This document shows positions 1 to 11,795 of a DNA stretch of 64,000 nt, one piece after another. Both the position numbers and the translations under genes were made by a program. How positions within the stretch are numbered: the first letter of the stretch is position 1; each line of letters opens with the position of its first letter. The stretch spans positions 124,001 to 188,000 of the forward strand of contig JALMLS010000397.1 in NCBI GenBank assembly GCA_038496445.1, given 5' to 3'. The notes under the pieces were generated by a model. That model saw only the letters and a list, made by a program, of their open reading frames with translations, searched no databases and was not told the origin of the DNA. This stretch comes from Trichosphaerium sp. ATCC 40318. Its lineage: Eukaryota; Discosea; Flabellinia; Trichosidae.

Positions 1-186
1 CCCACCGTTGTTCTTCCTACGCTCATAATTAGCAAAATACGAATAAATATAACGCTACTATACCTCAGTAACATCGTTTATGAAGTCTGCGTCAGTTTCC
101 CAATCATCGTCGTCATCCATACCAGGATCAGGTAGTTTATTAGGATCATGGGCACCCAAGTCTTCTGGTCTACCGTAAACACTCAT
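1..186 (-). CDS. Cortactin-like actin regulator, 5' end only
   Basis: Cortactin and HS1 bind Arp2/3 through an acidic N-terminus and F-actin through tandem repeats, promoting branched actin at the cell cortex. Exon 1 (64-186) starts at an ATG and encodes 41 residues ending DDDDDWETDADFINDVTE. The intron 17-63 (47 bp, GT...AG on the minus strand) joins it to an exon at 1-16 that reads EEQRWG. The joined block DWETD-DF-NDV-E-EQRWG is the hallmark acidic motif of animal cortactin and continues in its spacing. The repeats and SH3 domain lie beyond the left edge, so they are not seen. The divergent kinase gene starts 305 bp away. I am confident of the motif, less so that the rest of the protein follows the family. 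Confidence 0.75.
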
Positions 187-491
187 TGTAACGGGTTTTA
201 TGTAGTTTAAAAATAGGCCAGGAAATATAAGGTAAGACAAAGTCAAACAACCCAAAAATTGAAATAAGTGATTGCCTATGAGTGCCAATCAAACTAAGTA
301 AGGAAGAGCTATGGCTGTTTCGATAGTGTCTTGCATTTTCATGCAAATCTTGGTGTATTTCTCAGTACTATAGAACTGCATGAAGCTAAGTTTTGTAACA
401 TTATTTAAGCACGTGTTTTAGACTACTTTGAATACGTCGCTATTCTTTTTGGATGTAGGCTTAACTCTTACACTTAAAATACCTTTAATCA
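187..491. promoter_or_regulatory. Shared divergent intergenic region
   Basis: A 305-bp spacer between the start codons of the cortactin-like gene (minus) and the receptor-kinase gene (plus), so it presumably holds both promoters. It contains one CACGTG at about 410. No clear TATA box could be fixed. Confidence 0.4.
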
Positions 492-3400
492 ATGCGGATT
501 GTCTCAATACTTGTAGTACTTTGCGTGGTGGTACTAGCGCAAGTATCTACAATACGTACAAGACTACAATTTGAGGATAACTTTTTGAATTCTGTCCCGA
601 GTTCTCCCGGCGCTTCGTTGGATGTACAGCCAAGTACTAGCGCGGATAATGTTACTTTCATCGATGGTCTCTTTGGAAAAGCGTTGCGGTTCTCTACACA
701 GCGTTCTGGATCGCTATTAACGCTACGTACGCTACTTCAATGATTTTTTCAGTCACGTGTACAAAGATTCTATTAACACGTTTTCAGCTGGCAGTTTTAC
801 GCCATTCACTGCAGTACCTGCAACTTTTTCGTTGTGGATAAGGCAGTATAGATACATGCTATTTTCTCGCTCAATTTTTACATTTTCTGGTAGTGGGTTT
901 GGCATAGAGATAGATATTGGTACTCTAATCTTTTTTTTTTTTCGCTTGGATTTTTTTTTCTGATAGTCGTTTTTGTTATTGTTTAGGTGGCCTTACATGC
1001 GGTTCTCGGTGCATATCAGTTGAAGCTAGTTCTAGTGGAGAATCAGGTACACTTCAAAGAGCTTATTTAAGCGTCGTTTTAAACGATTGTTGTCTTTCAG
1101 ACGATGAAACTGGTCACGACGTATTTAATTCGAATTCTGAATGGGTATTGTTGACAATAGAGATTACAGGTCCTTCTGATGCACATGTTGTAAGCGTAAA
1201 CTGTGTGGCTACGCAGTAGCCAGTAGTAGCGAGCTATTGACTGACGAATCTTTTCTTTAGGTAAAAGTATACAGGAACAATATCCTTCTCGAAGTGCTTG
1301 ACGCTGGCGGACCAGCTCTTTCTTCAGTGTTATCAACAACACAACTATTGATTGGTGGATCTGGTGTAGATATAGATGAGTTTCGATGGTACAGTACCAT
1401 TTTTTCAAATTCAGAAAGGCACGTGCTCAGTAATGCCGCTACTTTCTTATAAGCCTCACTCAGATGTTCACAAGTCATGTGTGGAGTATTTAATGAAAAC
1501 ACTGGAGCTTGTTCATCCCCAGATTGCTCCTCATCTATTGACGGTAATCAATCGGAAAGTGGTAGCAATTTAAGCATTGTAGTCATAGGTAAACATATTA
1601 CAGTTTGTCTATTTGAAACATGATACTAAACAAACAATAGTGCTATCTGTGGTTGTATTATTGTTGCTCATTATTATCATTGCAATAGCTTCAGTATTCA
1701 TTTACAGATGCGTTGGTAGACGTAAACTAAAAACACAACATGCTACTGTTCTTAATACCATAGCAAATAGTGAAAGCGTTGGTGTGACTCCTATAGAAAC
1801 ACGTGATGCTTCACGTACGCTTTTTTTTTTCATAACACGCATTTTTCTTCATTTCCTTTTTCGTTTTATGGTCTCCTTCGTTCTTGCGGTAGCTTTGAAC
1901 GTAAACTTCATAGTAATCTATTCACATGTTATTCAGAGTCTGCTACCCGATCACAAAACCCCAGTAGGCTTACTGTGAAGCGAGGTATTGCTACAAGTAT
2001 AAACAAAGAAGATAGATACAAAGTAACAAATCCTATTTTACAATGGGTTATTCCAAGGGAGTATCTTGCATTGAAGGAAGTCATTGGTAAAGGAAAAAAT
2101 GGTCAAGTAATGCGAGCGTTATGGAATAACTATAAAAATAAAACCACCATCACGGTACGCCTAATTCTTCAGAACATATCTTTGTCAATATTGTTGTTAA
2201 TTTCTTACTGCAGGTTGCTGTTAAAAATATCCCTCCTCGGTACTCACGAAAAGATATTATGGATACTTTACGAGAAGAAGTGACAATTGCAATGTACGTC
2301 ATTACAACAACGAAAAGTCAAAAATGCAGTCTCGAGATTGATTGTCATTCAAGTGTTTCTTCTGAAAAATCTCGTGTTTGACTGATTTGTGACAAACTCG
2401 AAAAAACCTCACACCTTTTCCTGTAAAGTATAGTACACTTACAAAATCTTTATTTCAGGACAGTACCTACACACCCAAATATTGTTAAGGTATGTCACTA
2501 GTGCTATAAAAATGTGATGCTTATTTTTTTTTCTTTTATGTAGATTTTGGGTATCAGTTTTGACTCTTCTGATTCGTTAATGATGGTAATGGAGTATTGC
2601 GATGGTGGTAGTCTGCAAGGAAAGATACTGTCAGGTCAACAATTAAAAGATACACTTTATGGTATTGTAAGTGGTATGGAGCATCTTCACGCAAACAAGG
2701 TTGTACACAGGGATTTAGGTACATACACATTCCAGTTCTTTTTTTTTAGTGTTTCCCATGAGTTTTCACGTGATTCACGAGCAACAAATGTTTATTTCGT
2801 ATGCGCGCGTTCACTGGAAACCAATAGAAGTAACAAACAAGAATTAAAGGGCATGTTGTGTCACGTTAGTGATCACAAACAGCTTCCAGTTTTTTTCAAA
2901 TTATTTCCCACCAGCGTTGAACTAAAGTATAGTTAACTAACCTGTTTTTTTTTAGCGGCAAGGAATATATTAGTTCATGAAGGGGGTGTAAGAATATCTG
3001 ATTTCGGTTTCAGTAGACAAATGAACAGTGTAGACCAGGTTCAAACAACACAACTAGAATTTGGACCTTTGAGATGGATGGCTCCAGGTACGCTGTTGTC
3101 ACTATCTGTTTGTTTCCTGCTATTGTTGTTTTCTCACTAATCACGTTTTTTTAATAGAATTTCTAAAGAAACAATATTCTCTTTTATCTGATGTGTGGTC
3201 TTTTGGTATTGTAATATACGAGTTAGTTGTACGTCTTTTTTTTTGTTTTTTTCGCAACCAACTACTGCAATTGAAAAACAAAATCCTAAACGGGTTTCTG
3301 CTTCTATATTTTCTTCAAGTATACTACCAATACAAGTATAAAACAGACACGATTTTGTTGAAAAAGTAGCAGTAAAATCAATTGATTATTAACGTTTTAT

Positions 3401-3748
3401 GTTCATACAAATCTCTGAAGCTGTTGAACTGAATTATTTTGTAGACTGGAGAGGAACCTTACAGAGGACATAACATGCTTGAAACAGCAATAAAAATCAG
3501 GGATCACGGATACCACCCAACACTACCTAGTAATACTCCTAAATGGATTGTAGAAATCGCAAAGTACGTAGCAATCATCATTGTTTACCAACAACTTTTA
3601 CACGTATCACGTGTTTTTCAGAAGTTTTTCCACTTTTCATATCTTTTTGTACAATGATTTGCTAACCGGTTTTTTTAGCTTTTGTTGGATGTATTCACCT
3701 CAAGAAAGGCTGAGTTTTACAGGATTAAAACAGCGTATACCTGTATGA
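492..3748 (+). CDS. LamG-type receptor protein kinase (tyrosine-kinase-like)
   Basis: Single-pass cell-surface kinase in about 13 exons. The order is: signal peptide (MRIVSILVVLCVVVLAQ); a LamG/concanavalin-like ectodomain (GLFGKALRF, ATFSLWIR, VKVYRNNI, LIGGSGVDIDEFRWYST); a short Cys-rich stretch (CGVFNENTGACSSPDC); a transmembrane helix near 1630-1700 followed by Arg/Lys; and a kinase domain. The kinase has a Gly loop GKGKNGQV, VAVK lysine, EEV helix, HRDLAARN catalytic loop (split by an intron after HRDL), DFG, WMAPE, DVWSFG and the final Arg in PQERLSF. HRDLAARN favours the tyrosine-kinase group. No tyrosine lies between DFG and WMAPE, and GPLRWMAPE also fits TKL kinases. The introns 1430-1474 (45 bp) and 1589-1640 (52 bp) restore the frame around the juxtamembrane part. 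The ligand is unknown. Confidence 0.85.
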
Positions 3749-4045
3749 AAGAAAAAAAAAGAATATAACATGTTTTCACCGATATGCATGGCAAGCAACT
3801 ACCTTCTACCGGTAATGTACATATTGAATCAATTAATAAACATACTACAATACATAATAGCCTTTCATAAACGAGAAAAGTATCACATGTAACCCTCATT
3901 AGATCAACTATTCCATCCTCAATCTGCAACTACGACGGTCTAACCTACCACCATGGTTTTCAATCACTTGGCACTTGAGGTGCCGTAATACATTAATTGA
4001 TGACCAATATCCCTTGAGTGTGTCCCTGTGATTACACTTTGATCA

Positions 4046-4740
4046 CTAGACGCAACCTTGTTCTTTAGTTAGTTTTGATTGAATTTGGTTAGGGGTTACT
4101 GGGATATTTGTTATACAACCATGGATTGTGGGTTGGGAGGCTGATTTTTGCTTGCTATCTGAAGGGTTGTCGTATACTGTCGTTGGACCTGGTCCATATG
4201 TAGTCTGTGATATTCGTTGTAATCTATCAAGTATCAACTTACTTTGACACAATTTCAATACAGTAGCATATTTGCTATCTTGTCAAACAGAAATTGTTCG
4301 ACTTGAAGGCCACAACACCTTACGAACTCTATGCAATTTTTTTTGTACATAGGAATGGTAGGCTGGCTCCTGTTTTCATGTATGTACTGATTACGGCCAT
4401 CGACAATGAGCGTCAGAAGCAGGAAAGCTCTTTTTGGATTCGGAATTACCCAAGCAAAAGTGCTTTTCCAGCAATCTGTCGGAACCCACACGCCGGCGAT
4501 TTTTAGTTGTTGTATTTCGCGGTAAACAGTTATATCCGATCCTTTCCCAGGGCGCTTCCAAAACCAATGGGGATACTTCATCTACATGAGTATATACCCT
4601 CCACAGAGCTTTAATTGCGAGCCACCTTACAAAGAAGCTAGCTGTACTTTTTGTTGGCAGACATTTTATCGACAACAACTCAGAGCTTGTATTCGTTCCA
4701 TTTTTAAACTCTGGAAGTTTCAAAACCGGGTAGCTGTGAA
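4046..4740 (-). CDS. Unrecognised coding-like segments, possibly a degraded gene
   Basis: Two or three minus-strand open stretches look coding. One runs at about 4590-4740 (reads SSELLSIKCLPTKSTASFFV). Another runs at about 4255-4555 (TVYREIQQLKIAGVWVPTDC, then a hydrophobic run). A third at 4046-4258 reads TTYGPGPTTVYDN. A donor GTATAT at about 4590 and an acceptor near 4555 could join the first two. No start codon or family was recognised, and the 5' end would run into the plus-strand gene at 4770. The YGP-PTTVYDN peptide recurs at 5640-5690, so this may be a duplicated, decaying element. Confidence 0.25.
4163..4200 (-). repeat. Short duplicated segment, copy 1
   Basis: About 38 bp nearly identical to 5640-5690. 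Both encode, on the minus strand, a YGP(G/D)PTTVYDN...PSD peptide. The second copy carries an extra GTT-rich triplet expansion. Confidence 0.55.
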
Positions 4741-4769
4741 AAGTTAGGTTAGTTTAATAGCACAAAGAA

Positions 4770-5272
4770 ATGGTGATAGCGTACTTGTTGTCAGCGACAC
4801 TCGGTAGTTTGGTTCTAGGTACAAGTCAAAATATTGATACAATAAAAACAAAAAAAACAAAACCGACGTACCTTGTGCACTTAGCTCCATTGTCAGGTCT
4901 GCTTCGGTATTCTATATCCTTTTCCCCATTGGGTTGTACTTACGTTCACTACATGAGTGAGAAACAAAAAAAATATCACGTTGTTTGTAGTGACATACTC
5001 ACTGTACTTTGGCCTGATGTAGCTGTCTTTGTTTGGTTTCGATTGTAAGTAGCTCCTTCTTGTATCGTCTGTTTCGGGGGTAACACGTTTGTTATCTACA
5101 ATACACTTAGCGAGTGAATACTAACACAACGTACAGCTTCCAAACGATAGTGAGTTTGATGCCGGTGCATTTGCTCCCCGAACTGCTCGATTGCTTTTTT
5201 GACGTCACTGGTTCATGTCTTGTTCTTTTAGTGTGTGTAGGAGATATTGGTTTTCATTATTAACCACTTAAC
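4770..5272 (+). CDS. Small hypothetical membrane or secreted protein
   Basis: Not recognised. An ATG at 4770 opens a hydrophobic leader (MVIAYLLSATLGSLVL). A possible intron at 4819-4884 stays in frame whether it is removed or kept. The reading continues through SPLGCTYVHYMSEKQKKYH and DILTVLWPDVAVFVWF. A GTAAGT intron from about 5046 to a CAG near 5135 joins in frame to QTIVSLMPVHLLPELLDCFF and DVTGSCLVLLVCVGDIGFHY, with a stop at about 5272. The C-terminal half is very hydrophobic, suggesting one or two membrane segments. The consistent frame across a good donor and acceptor supports a real gene. Function unknown. Confidence 0.4.
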
Positions 5273-5781
5273 ACATACTTTATCAAGTTGTCATAGCGCT
5301 AGTAGTGGTTTAAAACTTGAATTAATTAAATCCAGACATTCGTTCAATTTCTATTTTATCAAATCAATCACGTTTTTTTTTGATTTTTTGTTTTTCGCAA
5401 CGGTACCAAGCACAATTCAGAATACTGGAGACAGTATCTAGCGATTTATTAAAACAACGCAGTGCTTTACGATTTGGGAGGGAACTAGGATGTATAAAAT
5501 ATCAATTTTTTTGGTGTAAAAATAATAAACCCAGGGTTGGTTTATTTACTTTTTTAACATTTGCTGAGAATGCGTATTTGCTTCTTTTAGATCACGGATT
5601 TCTAATTAATTGATGTCACATTTTGAGTAAATTTTATTTATCTGAAGGGTTGTTGTTGTCGTATACTACTGTCGTTGGATCTGGTCCATATTGTTCAAAC
5701 GTCTGAAATGTGCTGCATATTCAGTCCTAAACTTTGGGTTCATTTTATTGGCTCTCTCGTTTTCCCAAACACACGTAATAT
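5273..5781. other. Spacer with duplicated segment and coding-like relic
   Basis: No clear gene. A plus-strand open stretch at about 5431-5613 reads DLLKQRSALRFGRELG and ends after LLLLDHGFLIN. It has no start and no recognised family. The second copy of the YGP-PTTVYDN repeat lies at 5640-5690. These look like remnants rather than an expressed gene. Confidence 0.3.
5640..5690 (-). repeat. Short duplicated segment, copy 2
   Basis: Partner of 4163-4200. It encodes YGPDPTTVVYDNNNPSD on the minus strand, with extra Asn codons from a GTT/AAC triplet repeat. Confidence 0.55.
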
Positions 5782-8265
5782 TCATATAGTATCAACATAA
5801 AATCCATTGTCAATTGTTGATTCTAGATCAGGGAACACTAAATCAGATTCATTCAGTTTAAAAAAATCAATCTCAACTGGTAAAGTATCATCAGGTGTAT
5901 TGATTCTTTGATTATTATCAATTAATAACCCGTATGAGTCATGTGTTGTATCTTCAAGCTTATATAACTTATTGAATAATGATGTCTTATCATAAGGTAA
6001 GGAAACCTCATCAGCCAGTAGAACTAGTGACCTATAATTTTTGTCAACATAAACTTCTTTTTTTTTTTGGTTCAACTTCAAAAAACTGCTTCACCTGCGA
6101 TTGTGTAGGCAAGTACTTTGTCACAATATATAAAATAGAAACACGTACCGTATTAAATTACTATTAGTCTTACCATACCGATCATGGAGCACCTCCAGCG
6201 CCTTATTCAAAGCGTAAACACAAAATTCAAGAAAAAAAAAGGAAAAAGTTTGTACCTCCTGAAAGAATTCAATATCGCCAGCATGAATAGCAATGGAGCA
6301 TATATCATGAATAGCGTATTTATGTAAAGGGCATTCAAACAATGTTTCTCTCATTAACTTAAACAGTGCCTTTCCGCGCTAAATAAACGAAACAAGTCAG
6401 CAAAAACCAAAACAATAATCCAATAGAACTCTTTACATCGAAATTAACCAAAACCACGTACCTTCAACGCTTCATATGTATTACCAACACCATAATAACT
6501 AAGTATCATACAAATTTTAGCTAACACTAACCAATTTTGTGATATTAAAGGATGAGCATTTGTAATACTTTGTAGACCAAACTTTTTGGCTAAAGATATC
6601 TCAAGCATGAAGCTTGCAAACGTGTCTTCTGACTATATAGCTGATGTTATTAACCATGCAATGGCTAAAAAGCAAGATTAGTACGTACTATTTTATGTAG
6701 ACGAAAACCAACAGATCCTGATGTTGAATATTGACCGCGGCCAGACAACCTGACTTGATGCGAAATAGTCATCCAAATCTGTTTGAGTTTTTGAGTTTTT
6801 GAGTTGATTTAAACAATGTACCTTTCCTACAGAAACCCATCCAAGTTGAAGAATTAACGGTGGTGGAAGGGCCTCAGGTGAACCTTGTGCTAAGTGAGCA
6901 ATCTCATTTGAAGCACTCATTACTCTGCTAAGTGCTTCATCCCTAAGAAAATGCTGAGCCTTGTTCATAAAGTATCCAAAACAGTAAAGCAGTTCCCTAC
7001 CTATCAGTGAACATGAGAGGATTGAATAATCTACATCTCCGTTGTGCATGCTTGAAATATGTATATTCTTTATAACAAGGATCTTTCGCTAACCGGTCAA
7101 ACATTTCTAAACACGAAAATTGTAAGAAAAATCGGTTTAACAAGTTTCGCAAACTACATCTTACCTGATCCTTGTGTTAGATAATTTGAAGCTTTATTAT
7201 CAGGTGGAGTTGCCTCAAAGAACCCTGCATCGCCTCCAAGTAACATTAACCCACCTAGAACCAGAAGTAAGTCACATAGCAATCAATTGTATTCTCAAAG
7301 GTACCAGCAACACTAGGATGACTCACATGTGATACAGAGCGTGCAGTACGCTCAGCTAAATCATAAAAATGTTTCGAATGGACAGGAAAGCCCTCTTTGG
7401 AGCCCAAAGCAAGTATGGTTAACACTTCAAAAAGATGTGGATCTGATGACCAAGCTATGAATAGTTTGTTATAATACTTCGATAAAATATCGAGTACTTG
7501 TGCAAGTCTGAAAAGATTCAATGATACTCTGCGGTGTCCAGAAAGATTTGAGTGGAATACCCTACACAACATGTTATAATAGAGAATGAGCAAAACTAGT
7601 GTTACTCTCAAAGATGTTGAACAGTGCTTCAAAGTTGCAAAAGAAGACAACGAGCAGACAAAGTAAAAACGGAAAAATGCTAATGTACGTACATATTGAT
7701 AGTAATATCTGGCATTGTATAATTTAAGCCAACAAGATACATGTGCAGTTAAACTCAAATGGGCAGACAGACTCCAAAGAGTAGACTAATTAAATAAGAG
7801 ACCTCCAACGAAAAAAAAAAAAAAAAACCCAAATCGGTAAAAACCACGTGCCTGTTGGTTGACAACGCGCTCATACATTTGACGCCAGTAATTAGTTTCC
7901 TTGTTTTGTAGTGCAAGCTCTTCGCGTAATTTCTTAATCTCTGCGTTCTTTACGGTACCTTGAAGAGATGTTAGCAATAAAACAAGTGAGAATCGAAGCA
8001 AACACGCGGAAAAACTGGTGGGCGTATTAGAAACAACTGCTAACTGAGCGTACTTAGCATAGGACCTCTTTTTTTAGGTGCAGAGTAAACACAAACGGCG
8101 TTCTTCTTTAAACATCGTGCGCATGGCGCTTTACCATCACATTTGGCATGACTTGTTCTACATGCTAAACAAGCGCGGCTAAGTCGTTTTGGTTTACCCG
8201 AGTTTAATTTTCGTTTTTTTGTTGGCGTTTCTGTTATGTTACACTCTGGTGCGTCGATAGGTGTA
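5782..8265 (-). CDS. Fungal-type Zn(2)Cys(6) transcription factor
   Basis: Predicted nuclear DNA-binding regulator. At 8090-8215 the minus strand encodes a basic stretch (TKKRKLNSGKPKRLSR) followed by a full binuclear zinc cluster with spacing C-x2-C-x6-C-x5-C-x2-C-x6-C (ACLACRTSHAKCDG, then PCARCLKKNAVCVY). A basic PKKRGP linker follows. Downstream exons encode a coiled segment (KLREELALQNKETNYWRQMY, about 7860-7990), then helical middle-region-like exons around 6700-7560. The last exon is acidic and ends at 5782. The first coding exon and start are uncertain: there is no in-frame ATG before the cluster, so a short 5' exon near 8300 is likely. Zn2Cys6 proteins are typical of fungi and some amoebozoans, not of animals. 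Confidence 0.8.
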
Positions 8266-8399
8266 TTATGGAGCCTATTTCCGTCAGATTACGTATAATT
8301 ACGTGTAATATGTACATGATGCGCTATAAAACCTGTTTCTAACAATACAGTGTAAAGGAACCTACCTATACAATAACAATAAGGAAATTGGGAGGAGAA

Positions 8400-8800
8400 C
8401 GAAGGATTTCACAAAACGAGTTGACTTAACTTGAGAATAAAACGTTTTTTTGGAGATGTCAACGAAGCGGTTTCAGCTTTAACAACTTTTTGGTGTAAAC
8501 GGTTTAGACCCAAAGCGAATCCGTTATCAAACATGGAAAAAAAGAGCATTGGGATGAAGGAATTAGTTTCGTTTCTTGGTTTTTTTGTTAAGCATTGTCT
8601 TACTAAAATACCTTAGAAGAAATAGCTGTTACCGATGAAGGCTTGAAGACCTTGGCAGGAGTACACACCATCAACTTGTCATCTTGTTTTTCGATTTCTG
8701 CCTATAAATTATTGTTAACAACTTCCCATCAAAGTTCATATCCTTGTAGTGGTCTAGACCTCTTAGGCTTCATGTTTAAAAACCCATGTTTACTAAACAA
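8400..8800 (+). pseudogene. Leucine-rich-repeat relic
   Basis: At about 8630-8720 the plus strand reads VTDEGLKTLAGVHTINLSSC, one or two LRR units of the same type as the F-box/LRR gene at 30856. The reading is interrupted on both sides and no complete gene can be built. Upstream, 8431-8616 is an unrelated open stretch (FGDVNEAVSALTTFWCKRF) with no recognised family. I read this as a decayed fragment of the LRR family. Confidence 0.5.
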
Positions 8801-8875
8801 GAACAGCCTCAAACATTAAATACAAATTACTATTTATTTATGTACAGTCTTGGATCTTTTTTTGCATTTTTGTTG

Positions 8876-11516
8876 TTAAAAGTAGGATGAGGGGACCCAT
8901 CCTTGCTCTCCTTTTATTTCTGCTAACCACCATCCTGAATCATCCCTATCTATGATACCTATCTTCTCCCCAGCCTTAAAACCTGAAAATAAATCAGAAA
9001 AAAGTGAGAAACAAATATTGACTTAAACGTGGTTCAGCTGCGCGCTTGTTCACGGATTTTAAAGCTATCAATAGGAAGATGGGTTATAGGTTATACGTAC
9101 TAAGTTTTTTGCTTTCACCAAATTGTTCATCAGGTGCTGTCTCATAACCGAATTTAGCAACAACCCACTCTTTTATTGTATCATCAAAAGAGTCATATTC
9201 GCCATCTTCAGTTGTAATGAATTTTCTAGGACTAGACATTGATGTACTCAATGGATCTCGTTTACAAGGTCCACAAACTCTTACAGCTTTCTTTAATAGT
9301 AACATTAGCGAAGGGAATGGATTTAGAAAATTGTTCGGAAAAAAAAAAAGAAAAACGTACAAATCCTTGACCTGGTAATAACTTTCGTGATTTAGAGCAA
9401 TCTCCACAAACAACGCAACCACACTGGCGACAGTGATGCTAAAAATACATTAGAATGATTATAACACAGTCTACAAGAACGTACTCTTCTGAAAAAAGTT
9501 GTGAATTTGGCTTTACATATTGAGCAATGCTTGCTTTCGTTATCAGGAACCCAAACAGGAGCTACTGCTGTTGGTTTTGGTTTACCTCTATTGAGGGTAG
9601 TTTCTTTCAATTCTAGGTTATCAACAGCCTTTCTTATTTCTGTTAACCACTCGTATTTCTCTTCTACAGAGTTTGCAAGTAGAACAAACGATTTAGATTC
9701 ACTGCGTAGTTGAAAAGCATTGAATAATTTTCTTGTTGCTACACGTAAATAAGTCCGACAATAAGCAAGTAGTGAATCAACAGCTACGTGATTGGTTTTG
9801 AAAAGGAACTTCTGGTACGTACGTTCGTCAGGTATGTCGTTAAGAGCTACTGCAATTAATGGAAGCATTGTTATGTTTGTATAATGCTTGCTAGGTAATA
9901 ACGTAGCATAAAGAACCAGATCGGAGAACAAGAAGAATCTACGCTTCTTCCTATCCTTCCTACATACTTTCTTCAAATCTCCTTCCTTAATAAACAATCT
10001 TCCTGGCTTAATGATTTCAACTTTTTCTAACTTTTTTTGAATACGGCATAACTTCTGCCTATTCTCTGCATCTTTGATACTTGTATTAACATCATCAGCA
10101 ACAAGTTTCATTTCTGTAAGAGCTTTGTTCAGATTATTAAAATCAGGATGAGTATTTTCTGTTTTTTTCAAGTAATCCTCAATAAGTAACTTGTATCGAG
10201 GAATTCCTAGTTCAAGAGCATAAGTTAAGTGTCTACCATATTTTTTCTCGAAATAAACTATTCAAACTCTACAACAATACGTACTTTGTACTGGCATAAT
10301 AAGAAATGAAGCGAGGTTTAACCCTCCAGAACGTGGATCGTTCTTTAAAGTTTCTAATAATTCTTTAATTTTAGGCTTATTCTCAAACTCATCCAAGGTC
10401 TTTAGACCTTCCTCATATGCGGCTGCATATTGTTTATACATTTTTAAGAATGGAGTCTAAATAAAATGTCAGATTCCAAGAAAAAAATTAGTTGTGAAGA
10501 AAATAATAAGTACCATCTTCAAAAGACAGTCTCCAAGCGTAGTTGTGGTCTCATTAAATGATTGTAGACGCTGGAGTAACTCTCCTAGTAATACAGCGTT
10601 TACTTGTAAAATATCTTCGATATTCATGAACGCCTTTGACAAGTCTTCTTTTGACATTTGAAAATCCTCATTTAGCTCAATATACTTCCCAAGTGGTTGC
10701 TTGTACAACTACAATAATTCAATAAGGTATAAGAGTTTATCCAAGCGTCGTACGTTACGCGCAATAAGAAGTGACTTGTAGTACGATTGCTCAGAGCTTA
10801 AAATCTCTAAAGCTATTTTTGTGCGTTGGCTACCTAACCCACAAGGAGGTGTAACGGGTTGTAATAAAGGTATATCAAGCCAACCATCTACAAAAAAAAA
10901 TCGTCAGATGGCGTTTCAAACCACTCAAACAAAGCGCTAAACCTACCTTCTACACAACCCATTATCCCTGCACCCTCAATGACTTGGCTGTTACGATTTC
11001 CTGCCTGCAGTATGCTTTCTGAAACTTTGCTGACAATCCTATTGCCAACAGATGAAGAACGCCTTCGCTTGCCTGTTGGAGTGCCTGGCTGTAATTTAGG
11101 GGTACTCTTGTGGCGTTTGTTAATTGGTGATGGAGCTGCCAAAAAATCGCCGGCGCCTGCAGCTATAGTACGCTGTCAAATACTGTTTAACATCCTAAAG
11201 TGGCATGTACCTGGTTGGTTCCTTGTGGGAGGTATCAAACTACTGTGTGACACGCAGTAACTGTTTGGTTGTGGTCTTTTGGGTAAAGAGCGTTTCACCA
11301 TAGGTATTGAAAGCGTTGGTCTCTTTCCTAGGCCTTTTCTGCCTGCTTTAGGAAGTGGTCTTGGCTTCTTTTTTCCAAAAGCAGCGGGGCTTGCTCCAGC
11401 TCGATTTTTAGGACCCCCAAACTTTGCAGGTGCCCTATAATCAAGTAAGAGTTTTGTAAATTGAATTACTGCGCCAACCTTCCTCTTCCTCCTCGCGCTG
11501 TTGTTCTTGTGCGCAT
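8876..11516 (-). CDS. Rho guanine-nucleotide exchange factor, DH-PH-FYVE-SH3
   Basis: Predicted to activate Rho/Rac/Cdc42-type GTPases at phosphoinositide-rich membranes. The ATG at 11516 starts a basic, low-complexity N-terminus (MRTRTTARGGRGR, then Pro/Lys-rich). The DH domain follows (ALEILSSEQSYYKSLLIARN, later ASFLIMPVQRIPRYKLLIED across an intron). The PH domain is at about 9560-10030 (GDLKKVCRKDRKKRRFFLFS). The FYVE zinc finger is split by introns (CSICKAKFTTFFRR, HHCRQCGCVVCGDCS, VRVCGPC) and keeps the RRHHCR motif. The protein ends in an SH3 (AGEKIGIIDRDDSGWWLAEI, then GWVPSSYF). Stop at 8876. The closest known layout is the FGD family, which lacks this terminal SH3. Neighbouring Ras and cortactin-like genes are thematically related only. 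Confidence 0.9.
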
Positions 11517-11795
11517 ATTGTTGCTTTTCAAAGGTTAAAACACAAAACAAAAACTATCAACCTATACGGCGTTTAGAGCGACGTAAACAAACGCGTAGGT
11601 AACTGTACCAGAATTTTTGTTGCCTAAAGCCTATCCAGGCACGTAGTAGCCTAGTCTGATGACTTTTTTTATTTTCTGACAAATAAAGCCAAGAAAACGG
11701 TTGACTTTATGACAGCTTAGCAATTCGTCTACACGTTAACACAAGCAACTAATAATATGCACCAAACCAAACTTTACAGCGTACAAAAACTTTTA

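Noticed and set aside
1430-1603. Apparent introns of 15-25 bp in the receptor-kinase gene
   Set aside because: Alternative joins 1430-1474 (45 bp) and 1589-1640 (52 bp) keep the frame and give a continuous transmembrane helix, so ultra-short introns are not needed.
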